Source: Lewinellaceae bacterium (GTDB lineage: Bacteria; Bacteroidota; Bacteroidia; Chitinophagales; Saprospiraceae). From it: a stretch of 64,000 bases of DNA. The stretch covers positions 2,418,001 to 2,482,000 of the forward strand of contig JACJYL010000001.1 in the NCBI GenBank assembly GCA_020636105.1, in the 5' to 3' direction. Positions 36,162 through 44,994 of the stretch are shown here, in pieces. Positions within the stretch are counted from its first letter, which is position 1. Each line of letters opens with the position of its first letter. The notes under the pieces were generated by a model. It had not been told where the DNA came from. It worked only from the letters and a program-made list of their open reading frames with translations, and did no database searches. The translations under genes were made by a program, and so were the position numbers.

Positions 36162-39100
36162 CTAAAATGTTGCGTTGATCCCAAACAGGTAAAAACGTGC
36201 CTGAGGATAAATACCGCGATCCACGCCAAAACTTCCCCCACCAATTTCAGGGTCGAAACCGCTGTATTTGGTGAAAGTAAGCAGGTTATTACCGGATACA
36301 TAAACACGGATCCTCCCAAAACCAATTTTACCCGTGACCAGTTTCGGCAACGAATACCCTAATTGCATGGTTTTGATACGGAAAAATGCTCCATCTTCCA
36401 CATAAAAATCAGAACTGCGGCTGAAGTTTTTATTAGGATCATTCATCACCAGGCGAGGATAGGTGTCGGTGGTTCCTTCTCCTGTCCAGCGATCCAGGGC
36501 ATCAGCGGTCATATTGGCCATTTGCAAATCGAAACGACGCGTGGCTTTGAATACTTCATTGCCAGCTACACCTTGTCCGAAAAATACAACATCAAATCCT
36601 TTCCAGCCCACTGATAAATTCATACCATAAGTCCAGTTGGGTGTCGGGTCACCAATCATGCCCCGGTCTTCAGGATCAATTTCGCCATTACCATTGACAT
36701 CCACAAAACGGAAATCACCGGGTTTGGCATCCGGCTGGATCATGCCACCATCTGCATTGGTATAAGATGCCACCTCAGCAGCATTCTGAAAAATACCGTC
36801 GGTGGTGTAACCATAAAAGAATCCAATCGGGAAACCTACCGCGGTACGGGTAATTTCCAACCCCTGAGGGCTGAAAGTCTGTCCGGTGAGAAATTCCTTG
36901 TCTGCACCGAGATCCGTCACCTCATTTTTAATGTAGGAGATGTTTCCGGAGATGTCAAAATTAACACCGTTGAAATTATTGCCGTAACCCACTTCTAGTT
37001 CCACGCCTTTATTGGACATGGTCGCTATGTTTCCGATAGGGCCACCGTTGCCGACATAACCGGGAACGGCAATACCCAACAACATATCCGTCGTTTTCTT
37101 TTCAAAAATATCAAAAGTAACACTTACTTTTTTGAAGATTTTGGCATCAAAACCAATATTGGTCTGGGTTGTTTGTTCCCAGCGCAAATCCGGGTTAGCG
37201 ATCGCATTCGGACTTACCCCATTGGTCAGCACATCATCCAGGCCAAAAGTATAATTACGTCCTCCCCCAACGGTGGAAGCATAACGGAAATCACCGATCT
37301 GGTCGTTACCATTCACACCCCAAGAACCGCGGATCTTGAGGAAATTGATCATTGGATTATTAGAAAGAAAAGCCTCTTCCGTTAACACCCAACCTACAGA
37401 AACAGAAGGGAAGGTACCGAATTTGTAATTCGCCCCAAACTTGGAAGAACCATCCACACGCATGGTAGCAGAAAGGATGTATTTGTTTTTGTAATTGTAG
37501 TTCACCCTTCCCAGGTAGGAAGCCAAAGTGCCAAGGTATTCATACCCCCAGAAAGTCTGGGTTTCGGCAGAAGTGGGATATCCAAAGGAAGCATCATTGA
37601 TATTATCCACAGGAATATCTTTTATCGTCCCGCCATTGCCTTCTCCTTTGTTTTTTTCCGCCACGGTACCGGCCAGAATGCTAAAGTTATGGTCTCCTAT
37701 TTGTTTGGTATAAGAAAGGGTATTTTCCCAAATCCAGTACAATCCGTTGTTTTTGTCCCGGCTGTAACTGGTGAGGTCTGCCCTGTTGGTGGTATTCAGA
37801 TAGTGGACAGGAGTAAAGCCTTCTCCACCCCAGAAAGCAAGGTCTGTACCAATGCTGGACCGGAATTTCAATCCTTCGATAAAGGTAAATTCTCCATAAA
37901 CATTCCCGACGATTTTATCACTCCACCCAAAACCCTGTTGGATGGAAAGAGCCGCTACAGGATTAACAACTTCGGAAGTGACATAGCTGGAGATACCGTA
38001 AGGAACGCCATCCTCATTGGTCACCACGGCAAAGTTGGTAAATATGTCATTGTTTAAAACATCGGGATCGGTTTCGAGTATTGGGGTGATCGGGTCAATG
38101 TTGACCGCCCTGCTCAGTGGAGAACCGTACTCTGTATTGGTGGCCACGCCTGATGATTTTATCCTGGAATAAGCCATGGTGTTGCCAAAAGTGATGTGAT
38201 CGTTTATCTTGTGCGTCGAATTGAATCGTACGGTAAATCGCTTGTACTTGGATTGTGCATCAGACACAATACCCGCTTGGTCGAAATATCCAAAAGAAGT
38301 AAAATACTGGGACCGCTCACTACCGGCAGAGATGCTGATTTCGTGATTTTGCATCGGCGCACTTTCGTTAAATACGGCTGATTGCCAATCTGTTCCTTCG
38401 CCCAGTTCCTGTGGATTTGCAAATAATATATTGCCTCCTGACGCTACGGAGGATTCGTTCATCAAAGTCGCGTATTCCGTTGCATTCAGTAATGCCAGTT
38501 TTTTCCATGGAGCCTGGGTGCCGTAGTAAGCACTATAATTGACCTCCATCACGTCTTTTTTTCCTTTTTTGGTAGTCACCAGGATTACCCCCCCGGCAGA
38601 ACGTGCGCCGTAAATAGAAGCCGAAGCCGCATCTTTCAGTACCTCGATGGATTCGATGTCTCCCTGGTTGAGGAAATCAATACCGCCCCCTACGGGAACT
38701 CCGTCAATAACATAAAGAGGTTCGCTGTTGTTGATGGAACTCGTTCCGCGGATACGTACCGTTCCTCCTTCTCCCGGCTGACCGGAGTTGGAAGTTACCC
38801 GTACTCCTGAAGTACGCCCCTTCAGTGCGTCTTCAATGCGGGTCACAGGCATATCTTCAAGATCGGCCGATTTCACCTTGGTGATCGCCCCTGTAACCAC
38901 ACTTTTCTTTTGTGTACCATATCCTACCACCACGATTTCGTCCAGATTGGCAATATCATTTTCCATCACCACATCAAAGATGACCTGGTTGCCCACCAAT
39001 ATTTCTTCGGATGAAAATCCTGTGTAGGAAAAAATCAAAACGGCATCCTTATTAGATACCGTCAATTCGAATTTTCCGTCAAAATCCGTAACCGTTCCAT

Positions 39101-39245
39101 TTATGGTATTTTTTTCCAAAATGGTTGCGCCAAACAACGGTTCATTGCTGTTGGCATCGGTGATTGTTCCACTGACTTTTATCTGAGCGTTCAGCGATAA
39201 AGAGCCGAATAAGATCAATAAAAGTAATAGGTATTTATCTCTCAT
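36162..39245 (-). CDS. SusC-like TonB-dependent outer-membrane transporter
   Basis: 1027 residues from the ATG at 39245 (MRDKYLLLLLILFGSLSLNA), preferred over one at 39269. A carboxypeptidase-D-like domain (GTITDANSNEPLFGATILEK) precedes the plug (GTQKKSVVTGAITKVKSADL; GDIESIEVLKDAASASIYGA; GGVILVTTKKG) and the 22-strand barrel, ending ARFYLFGINATF. It imports oligosaccharides bound with SusD; SusC/SusD spacing is 49 bp. Confidence 0.97.
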   Translation of the reverse strand: MRDKYLLLLLILFGSLSLNAQIKVSGTITDANSNEPLFGATILEKNTINGTVTDFDGKFELTVSNKDAVLIFSYTGFSSEEILVGNQVIFDVVMENDIANLDEIVVVGYGTQKKSVVTGAITKVKSADLEDMPVTRIEDALKGRTSGVRVTSNSGQPGEGGTVRIRGTSSINNSEPLYVIDGVPVGGGIDFLNQGDIESIEVLKDAASASIYGARSAGGVILVTTKKGKKDVMEVNYSAYYGTQAPWKKLALLNATEYATLMNESSVASGGNILFANPQELGEGTDWQSAVFNESAPMQNHEISISAGSERSQYFTSFGYFDQAGIVSDAQSKYKRFTVRFNSTHKINDHITFGNTMAYSRIKSSGVATNTEYGSPLSRAVNIDPITPILETDPDVLNNDIFTNFAVVTNEDGVPYGISSYVTSEVVNPVAALSIQQGFGWSDKIVGNVYGEFTFIEGLKFRSSIGTDLAFWGGEGFTPVHYLNTTNRADLTSYSRDKNNGLYWIWENTLSYTKQIGDHNFSILAGTVAEKNKGEGNGGTIKDIPVDNINDASFGYPTSAETQTFWGYEYLGTLASYLGRVNYNYKNKYILSATMRVDGSSKFGANYKFGTFPSVSVGWVLTEEAFLSNNPMINFLKIRGSWGVNGNDQIGDFRYASTVGGGRNYTFGLDDVLTNGVSPNAIANPDLRWEQTTQTNIGFDAKIFKKVSVTFDIFEKKTTDMLLGIAVPGYVGNGGPIGNIATMSNKGVELEVGYGNNFNGVNFDISGNISYIKNEVTDLGADKEFLTGQTFSPQGLEITRTAVGFPIGFFYGYTTDGIFQNAAEVASYTNADGGMIQPDAKPGDFRFVDVNGNGEIDPEDRGMIGDPTPNWTYGMNLSVGWKGFDVVFFGQGVAGNEVFKATRRFDLQMANMTADALDRWTGEGTTDTYPRLVMNDPNKNFSRSSDFYVEDGAFFRIKTMQLGYSLPKLVTGKIGFGRIRVYVSGNNLLTFTKYSGFDPEIGGGSFGVDRGIYPQARFYLFGINATF

Positions 39246-39285
39246 AAAATTGTTTTTTTTCTGATACAACTTCCATAAAATAGAA

Positions 39286-39312
39286 AGAAGAACCGGCCAG
39301 GCCGGTTCTTCT
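39286..39312 (-). terminator. Strong intrinsic terminator
   Basis: AGAAGAACCGGCC and GGCCGGTTCTTCT (13-bp perfect stem, 1-nt centre) followed on the minus strand by TTTCTATTTT. It ends the 39323 gene's transcript and so separates it from SusC. Confidence 0.8.
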
Positions 39313-39322
39313 CCATTTGAAA

Positions 39323-41182
39323 TTATCTACGATTTACTATTATCCGTTGTGTTTGTTGCTTGCCTTCAGTCTGTACATTGATGAAGTAAAGACCATCTTC
39401 AAGGTTGTTGACCTCGAGCGTATAGTGGTTTACTCCTGAAACAATATCAAGCGTTTCCACTGCCTGTCCGATGGCATTGAATATGCTCACGGTTTTAGCC
39501 GCCGTAAATGACTCCCCAAATACCAGTTTGGTTTCGTTTTGAACGACGGTAGGCTGCACACTAAAGAGTGTATTGTCCACTTCCAGATCATTTGTACCCA
39601 CGGTACAGGCATCACATGTAGCCCAGAAGAAACAAACCGTGGCATCACCGGCCACTTCAATGAATCTGTTGGTGAATCCGTCGTTAGTTACCGTGCAAGG
39701 GTCTCCCTCAGTGAAAAATTCCTGGTCAGTCCATCCATCCACCTGGAATTTATACTCGTGGCCTCCTGAACCCAACGGCAGATCTATTGTCCAAATGCCA
39801 TCACCGTCATCGTCAGTCAATGCATTGGCGTCAGCTGACCATCCGTTAAAGGTACCGGAAATAAAAACAGTAGTGAAGGCTGTTGAATAATTGTTCATAT
39901 TGACTTCAAAAGTGATGGTACCGGCATTAGGATCGGAACAATCAGTAGTAGAGGTACAAGACGCAAAACAGGTATTAATGATGGTATCCTGCATGATAGG
40001 ACCCATGTGGCGGTCGTTATATGGAGGAACGGCACAATCCTGTCCTGCAACATTTTCTTTACAGGACCAGTCAAGGCAGGCTCCGTTAGTAAAGGTAAAA
40101 TCACTTGAGAATCCCAAAGGACGTTCTATGGTAAGGGTCCACACACCATCGCCATCACCATCAGAAAGAGGAAAATCTCCAGGGACTCCAAAATTGCCAC
40201 CACCGGCGATGAAGAAACCATCTTCAGCAGGCGGGAAAGCCCCTTGGCCTAGATTAATGGTAATGGATACGGCCTCCCCACAGGCATAACAGCTGTTGAA
40301 ACATACCGTCGGAAGTACCTGTTCGGTAGCTACCGCTAATTTCCTGTTGGTAAACTGTCCGCTAGGGTCGGTAACGGTACACAATTCGGTGCCGTTGAAT
40401 TCTTCCTGTGCTGCCCATTGATCCAATTGGAACTTATACTCATAAGTACCCGGAGCAACGTTGATGGTACCTGTCCAAACACCGTCTCCATCACCATCTG
40501 ACATTGGGTTGGAATCAGCAGACCAGTCGTTGAAAGTACCACTCATATAAACAGTGGTAAAACTTCCGGCATAATTGTTCATGTCCACAGACAAAGTAAC
40601 GTCAACAGGATCAGAGCTACCTCCAACGATGATCACATCATCGAAATAAAAGGTCTGATCTACAGTTTCTACGATATTAAAATCGAAGAACATCGTCAGG
40701 GTAGTGTAAATGTTTCCGGCAGCCGGAGTCATAGGATCTTCAAAAGAATTGGCCGTTACATCAAAACACAGTTCTGTCCAGGTGTTTGTTTCCGTAACTT
40801 CTTGTTGCTGGATCCAGTTCGGCGGATTGCCGCCAGCTTCAAGTTTCAAGGCTACATTTCCAGGATTGGCGAACCAGACTTTCATACAAATTTCAGTTGC
40901 GGTTCCCAGATTGATCGGAATGGAAGGGTTTGGATTGGAATAAGCCCCGGCCCATGTCTGTCCATCGACTGGTTTCATAAAATTAGACACCATCGCACTG
41001 GTGTTAATTCCTGAAGCGTCAGGGTTGGCGATGACCTCTGTCAGGTTGGGTTCCAAAGAACTTCCAAAATACTGGAAAGTGGTAGAAGTTGCAGCAGTTT
41101 CAAAGTCAAGTACGACGACCTGAGCTGAAAGCATGGTGAAACCAAAAAAGAAGCACAAAGTAAAAAGTAAAAATTTTTTCAT
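39323..41182 (-). CDS. Multi-domain carbohydrate-binding T9SS protein
   Basis: 619 residues. Signal peptide (MKKFLLFTLCFFFGFTMLSA), then a jelly-roll-like domain (~22-190, FYFDDVIIVGG), then three AMPK/CBM48-like beta domains (VYMSGTFNDWSADSNPM ~205; PLSDGDGDGVWTLTIERPLG ~345; VFISGTFNGWSADANALTDD ~435) each with paired cysteines, then a T9SS tail (SIFNAIGQAVETL, LEDGLYFINVQ). No catalytic motif seen; probably binds glycan outside the cell. A terminator isolates it from SusC. Confidence 0.85.
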   Translation of the reverse strand: MKKFLLFTLCFFFGFTMLSAQVVVLDFETAATSTTFQYFGSSLEPNLTEVIANPDASGINTSAMVSNFMKPVDGQTWAGAYSNPNPSIPINLGTATEICMKVWFANPGNVALKLEAGGNPPNWIQQQEVTETNTWTELCFDVTANSFEDPMTPAAGNIYTTLTMFFDFNIVETVDQTFYFDDVIIVGGSSDPVDVTLSVDMNNYAGSFTTVYMSGTFNDWSADSNPMSDGDGDGVWTGTINVAPGTYEYKFQLDQWAAQEEFNGTELCTVTDPSGQFTNRKLAVATEQVLPTVCFNSCYACGEAVSITINLGQGAFPPAEDGFFIAGGGNFGVPGDFPLSDGDGDGVWTLTIERPLGFSSDFTFTNGACLDWSCKENVAGQDCAVPPYNDRHMGPIMQDTIINTCFASCTSTTDCSDPNAGTITFEVNMNNYSTAFTTVFISGTFNGWSADANALTDDDGDGIWTIDLPLGSGGHEYKFQVDGWTDQEFFTEGDPCTVTNDGFTNRFIEVAGDATVCFFWATCDACTVGTNDLEVDNTLFSVQPTVVQNETKLVFGESFTAAKTVSIFNAIGQAVETLDIVSGVNHYTLEVNNLEDGLYFINVQTEGKQQTQRIIVNRR

Positions 41183-41360
41183 AACGATACGATACTTTAG
41201 AGATTAAAAAAATTTGATTTGATTGTGTTCTCCCAAATATAGTTTTAATAAATATTTACCCTATAATAATAAGGTACGACAATTATACTACAGTGGGTTA
41301 ACCGCTTGTAAAACAGGGGGTTTTATCGTTTTTAAATCCCGAAAAAAAAATGGAGTCACA

Positions 41361-44324
41361 TTAATTTTTTCCGTTGAATCCCGAAATATATTTCAAGAGA
41401 TCATCATCGTTTCCGAGGTCCAGTCTCTTTTTCAGCCGATAGCGGCTTTGTTCGACCGCCCGGGTGGAAACATTCAAAAGAGAAGCAATCTCTTTAGTAC
41501 TTAGATTGATGCGCAACAGGGTACACAAACGAATATCATTTTGGGTAAGGCTAGGGTGTTGTTCGATCAGATTTTGCACAAAACTCCGGTCCACCTGGTT
41601 GAAATACAAGTTAAATTCCTCCCAGTAATCCTCACTCCTCAGTTCCTGATCCAGCATGCGTACCAGGAGGGGAATTTTGCGATTGTTCTCCTTTTGTGAT
41701 TCCTGGAGTTCCTGCTTTACGTTGGTCAGGATCTCATTCTTATGGGCCATTTGGGCAGCGGAAAACATCAGCTTGGAGTTCTTGGCGTTGACTTCTGCCG
41801 CCAGCTTATCATTACGCAATTGTAATATCTGACTTTCAGCTTCCAGCAATTGCTGCTTGTGTGTTTCCTCTCTGCGTTTAATGATAAAATAACCTCCGGA
41901 GAAAACCAGGCTGAAGAATATCAATGTACCCAGTATTTTAAACCACAAAGTTTGCCAGAAGGGAGGTTTGATAAAAATCTGCAATTGAGCTTCCGATCCT
42001 TTATAGCGGACCATAAAGGTAAAATTCCCGGGATCCAGGTTGGTATAGGTTACGCTGTTCTGACCGGCAGCCGTTTCCTGCCAATCCTTATCGAAACCTT
42101 CCATTTTATAAGAAAACTTAATTTCCTGCGGATCAGTAAAATCGATGGCGGAAAAATCAATGGAGAAAGATTTATCCAGATAACGCAACCTCACTTTTTC
42201 CGTCTCTTCAATGGAACGGTCTAAAATGACTCTGCCATCAGGCATTTCCCCTACAGGAATATTATTGTTGAAAATTTTAAACCTGGTAAAAATGATCGCG
42301 GGGGGGATATTATTTCCTTTTACCTGTTCAGGCCGAATGGTATTCAACCCGTTGATGCCTCCAAAGAATAGGCGGCCATCTTGTGCGGTAAGGATGGCCA
42401 TTTGATTGAATTGGTTGTTATTTTCTCCCCCGTGGAAATGAAAATTTCGGATATCTTTGGTGGCGGGGTTGATCAGGCTGATGCCTTCAAAGAAAGTGAC
42501 CCAGAGGTTCCCATGTTTATCTTCTGTGATGCCCATGACATTATTGGACAGTAGTCCTTCCTTCCGGGTAATACTTTCAAAACGGCCGTCTCCCAGCCAG
42601 CGATTCAGTCCGCCGCCTTCCGTTCCGATCCAGAGGTCTCCCCTGCTGTCCTGAAACAGGGCGCGGATCTCGTCATTACTGAGTGAAAATGGATCCTCCG
42701 GGTCAAACCGGTAGTGTTTAAAATGGCCCGTAGTTTCTTCATAAAAATCAAGCCCAAAATCCACCGTTCCTACCCAAACCTGGTTATCCCGATCAATAAA
42801 AACCTGCATTACATTTGATTCTGCCAGGGAATGGGGGTCATTGGAGTCATGGTCAAAATAGGAAAAATGCCCGGTATCCGTATCCAGAACAGAAATGCCC
42901 TCTCCAATCGTGCCGATCCATAATTTTCCGTCTTTACGCTCTGCAATAGACCAGACGTTGTCACCGCTGAGAGAATTGAGATTATAATCGTGTGTAAAGT
43001 GTTTAAAAGTAAGCGACTGCGGATCAAACATACTCATACCGGCAGCGAAGGTCCCCATCCATAAGTTCCCCCGGCTGTCTTCAAAAATGGTCTTAACGAT
43101 GTTCCCTCCCGGAGAATCAGTATTCCGGGGATCGTGCTTCCAGGAAGTAAACGTAAATTGGTTATTTTCCTCATTTACACTGCTCAGTCCTCCACCATCC
43201 GTTCCGACCCAAACTTTTCCGTTTCGGGTTTGATATACCGATAAAACCGACCGATGTTCCAACTCATCGCCACGCCTTGCCCCCGGGGAAAAGAGTTCAA
43301 ATCTTGTTTTGTTGGCTTTATAAATATTTAACCCGCCGTTATAGGTTCCTATCCATAAATTGCCCGTATTGTCCTGTAAAAAACAAAACAGGGCATTGCT
43401 GTTGAGGGCTGTAGACTCGCCAATTTTATAATTGAATTTCTCAAACAGGTCGGTGCCGGGGTCATAGATGTTTAATCCTCCCCCATCAGTGGCCAGGTAC
43501 AGCCGCCCGTCTTCTCCCTTGCAAATGCCGCGGACTGCATTGGAACTGATCTCATGATCGCCCGCTCCCTGTTCGAAATGCCGATAACGCATACTGGCCC
43601 ATTCCATCCGGTACAATCCTGTCCCTTCGGTTCCTACCCACAGGTAATCCCCGTCGAGGAACAAAATTTTCCGGTACCCCTCCATATTGGGGGTATTCGG
43701 CAGATCCACATTGCTTACGCGAAAACGATCCTCTCCTGGCGGCAGATAATTTATCCCAGCCTGTGCTGTAATCGCCCAGATCGTTCCATTGGGGTCCTCC
43801 ACGACGTCAAAAACCAAATTGCTGCCAAGATCATGCTGCTCCACCGTAAACTGAATGGAAGTAAGCGTTTTGGGATTGTATTTTAAAATGCCTGCCCCAA
43901 CGGTAGTCACCCAGATGTTTCCGGCCTTATCCTCGAAAAAAGAAGAAATGTCAGACCCGTTCAATATTGAAAAAGCGGGGTCTGATTGTAAATTGCGGAA
44001 TCGGTCGGTTCCCTTCCTGAGAATATTGATCCCTTGTTTTTTGGTTCCCACCCAGAGGTTCCCCTCGCTATCCTCAAAAAGAGAAGAGATGATCTTTCCT
44101 ACAAAACCATTTTCATCCTCCTGGTCCCCGTTGGACCGGTAAATTTCAAAGGAATAGCCATCGTATTTATTGAGTCCGTTTTGAGTACCTATCCAAATAT
44201 AACCATTGTGATCCTGCCATAAAGCATAAACAGTATTATGGGAAAGGCCTTCCTTGATCGTGAGGTGATCAAAGTGCATGGGGTGACTTTCGGATTGGCC
44301 ACTACTCCAATGAGCCAAAAACAA
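41361..44324 (-). CDS. Propeller-Y_Y_Y-LuxR regulator of the polysaccharide locus
   Basis: About 987 residues. Periplasmic two-component-regulator propeller repeats (~15-680, many LWIGTxxGGL phrases such as NGYIWIGTQNGLNKYDGYSF), a Y_Y_Y domain (~690-755, YKMEGFDKDW, LDPGNFTFMVRYKG), one transmembrane helix (~775-795), a coiled coil and a C-terminal LuxR-type HTH (LSTKEIASLLNVSTRAVEQS). No kinase domain. It would sense oligosaccharide and activate SusCD directly (inference). Start is unclear: the frame is open to 44393, encoding a signal-like CCICIVGFLFLAHWSSGQ, but holds no ATG or GTG there. Confidence 0.88.
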   Translation of the reverse strand: MFLAHWSSGQSESHPMHFDHLTIKEGLSHNTVYALWQDHNGYIWIGTQNGLNKYDGYSFEIYRSNGDQEDENGFVGKIISSLFEDSEGNLWVGTKKQGINILRKGTDRFRNLQSDPAFSILNGSDISSFFEDKAGNIWVTTVGAGILKYNPKTLTSIQFTVEQHDLGSNLVFDVVEDPNGTIWAITAQAGINYLPPGEDRFRVSNVDLPNTPNMEGYRKILFLDGDYLWVGTEGTGLYRMEWASMRYRHFEQGAGDHEISSNAVRGICKGEDGRLYLATDGGGLNIYDPGTDLFEKFNYKIGESTALNSNALFCFLQDNTGNLWIGTYNGGLNIYKANKTRFELFSPGARRGDELEHRSVLSVYQTRNGKVWVGTDGGGLSSVNEENNQFTFTSWKHDPRNTDSPGGNIVKTIFEDSRGNLWMGTFAAGMSMFDPQSLTFKHFTHDYNLNSLSGDNVWSIAERKDGKLWIGTIGEGISVLDTDTGHFSYFDHDSNDPHSLAESNVMQVFIDRDNQVWVGTVDFGLDFYEETTGHFKHYRFDPEDPFSLSNDEIRALFQDSRGDLWIGTEGGGLNRWLGDGRFESITRKEGLLSNNVMGITEDKHGNLWVTFFEGISLINPATKDIRNFHFHGGENNNQFNQMAILTAQDGRLFFGGINGLNTIRPEQVKGNNIPPAIIFTRFKIFNNNIPVGEMPDGRVILDRSIEETEKVRLRYLDKSFSIDFSAIDFTDPQEIKFSYKMEGFDKDWQETAAGQNSVTYTNLDPGNFTFMVRYKGSEAQLQIFIKPPFWQTLWFKILGTLIFFSLVFSGGYFIIKRREETHKQQLLEAESQILQLRNDKLAAEVNAKNSKLMFSAAQMAHKNEILTNVKQELQESQKENNRKIPLLVRMLDQELRSEDYWEEFNLYFNQVDRSFVQNLIEQHPSLTQNDIRLCTLLRINLSTKEIASLLNVSTRAVEQSRYRLKKRLDLGNDDDLLKYISGFNGKN

Positions 44325-44625
44325 AAATCCTACAATGCAGATACAGCAATGGAGCGATCTTTTCTGAATCTTAATGATAACTGTTGATTTTTTTCAATTC
44401 AGAAAGATACGGAAAAAAATGTTTATGGTGATGGAGAAAAGGTCCTGTTTTTGAAAACAGGTCAGCGGGGGGATAGACTTTGCTGCGAAAGGGATAGATC
44501 CAATGGGACAAATCCCAATGAATTTCAGTTTCAATCCTTATTCTAATGGATGACTGACCGGTTCTTCGACCAGAGGGAGAAGATGAAAGTCCGGTGGACT
44601 TTCAAGGGAAGGAACCGCGCAGCGG
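44325..44625. other. Intergenic with a stray CRISPR-repeat fragment
   Basis: 18 bases at 44533-44550 (AATCCTTATTCTAATGGA) are identical to the middle of the array 1 repeat and are followed by TGACTGAC. The full repeat is not present and no spacer flanks it. The rest (44398-44532 and 44556-44625) shows no gene; a GC-rich stretch at 44575-44625 looks RNA-like but is not identifiable. Confidence 0.7.
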
Positions 44626-44810
44626 GTGGGGCCTAAGTGGAAGTTTGTGACTACGCATACGGCGAGGCGTAGCGCTGCCACTAATCTGGCTTTGCAGAAT
44701 GTGAATATTAAGATTATTGCGGATCTTGGGGGATGGACGGATATTCGGACGTTGAGGAGTTATTTGCGGGCTTCGGGCTTGGATTCGGCGTTGGTGGCGG
44801 GGATTTGGAT
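44626..44810 (+). pseudogene. Tyrosine recombinase C-terminal fragment
   Basis: About 60 codons read KWKFVTTHTARRSAATNLAL, QNVNIKIIADLGGWTDIRTL, RSYLRASGLDSA. This is the HxxR box (HTARR) and following helices of a tyrosine recombinase, close to the catalytic Tyr region. The N-terminal and central parts are absent. Confidence 0.7.
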
Positions 44811-44850
44811 TTTTTTAGGTGATTCCTCTGTTTTTCTAATCCTTTTCGCA

Positions 44851-44994
44851 GCTCGTGCCTCGCAAAATGTCAGGATCAGGATTTATAGGATTTGAGGATG
44901 GACAGGATTGGCTTGTGCCTCGCAATTTTCAAGAATCAAAAAACAACCTCCAAACACGGCACCTACCATCTTAAAAATTACCAATAAAAAAATT
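44851..44994 (+). repeat. Degenerate flank of the tandem repeat
   Basis: Two imperfect starts of the repeat unit occur here: GCTCGTGCCTCGCAAAATGT at ~44852 and GGCTTGTGCCTCGCAATTTT at ~44910, the latter followed by CAAGAATCAAAA. That version also occurs at 50766-50796 against the broken reverse transcriptase and, in altered form, at ~47380. Confidence 0.75.

Noticed and set aside
44575..44640. RNase P-like string (GATGAAAGTCCGG)
   Set aside because: Only a short resemblance to the AGGAAAGTCCGG box; the other conserved regions of RNase P RNA are not found nearby.
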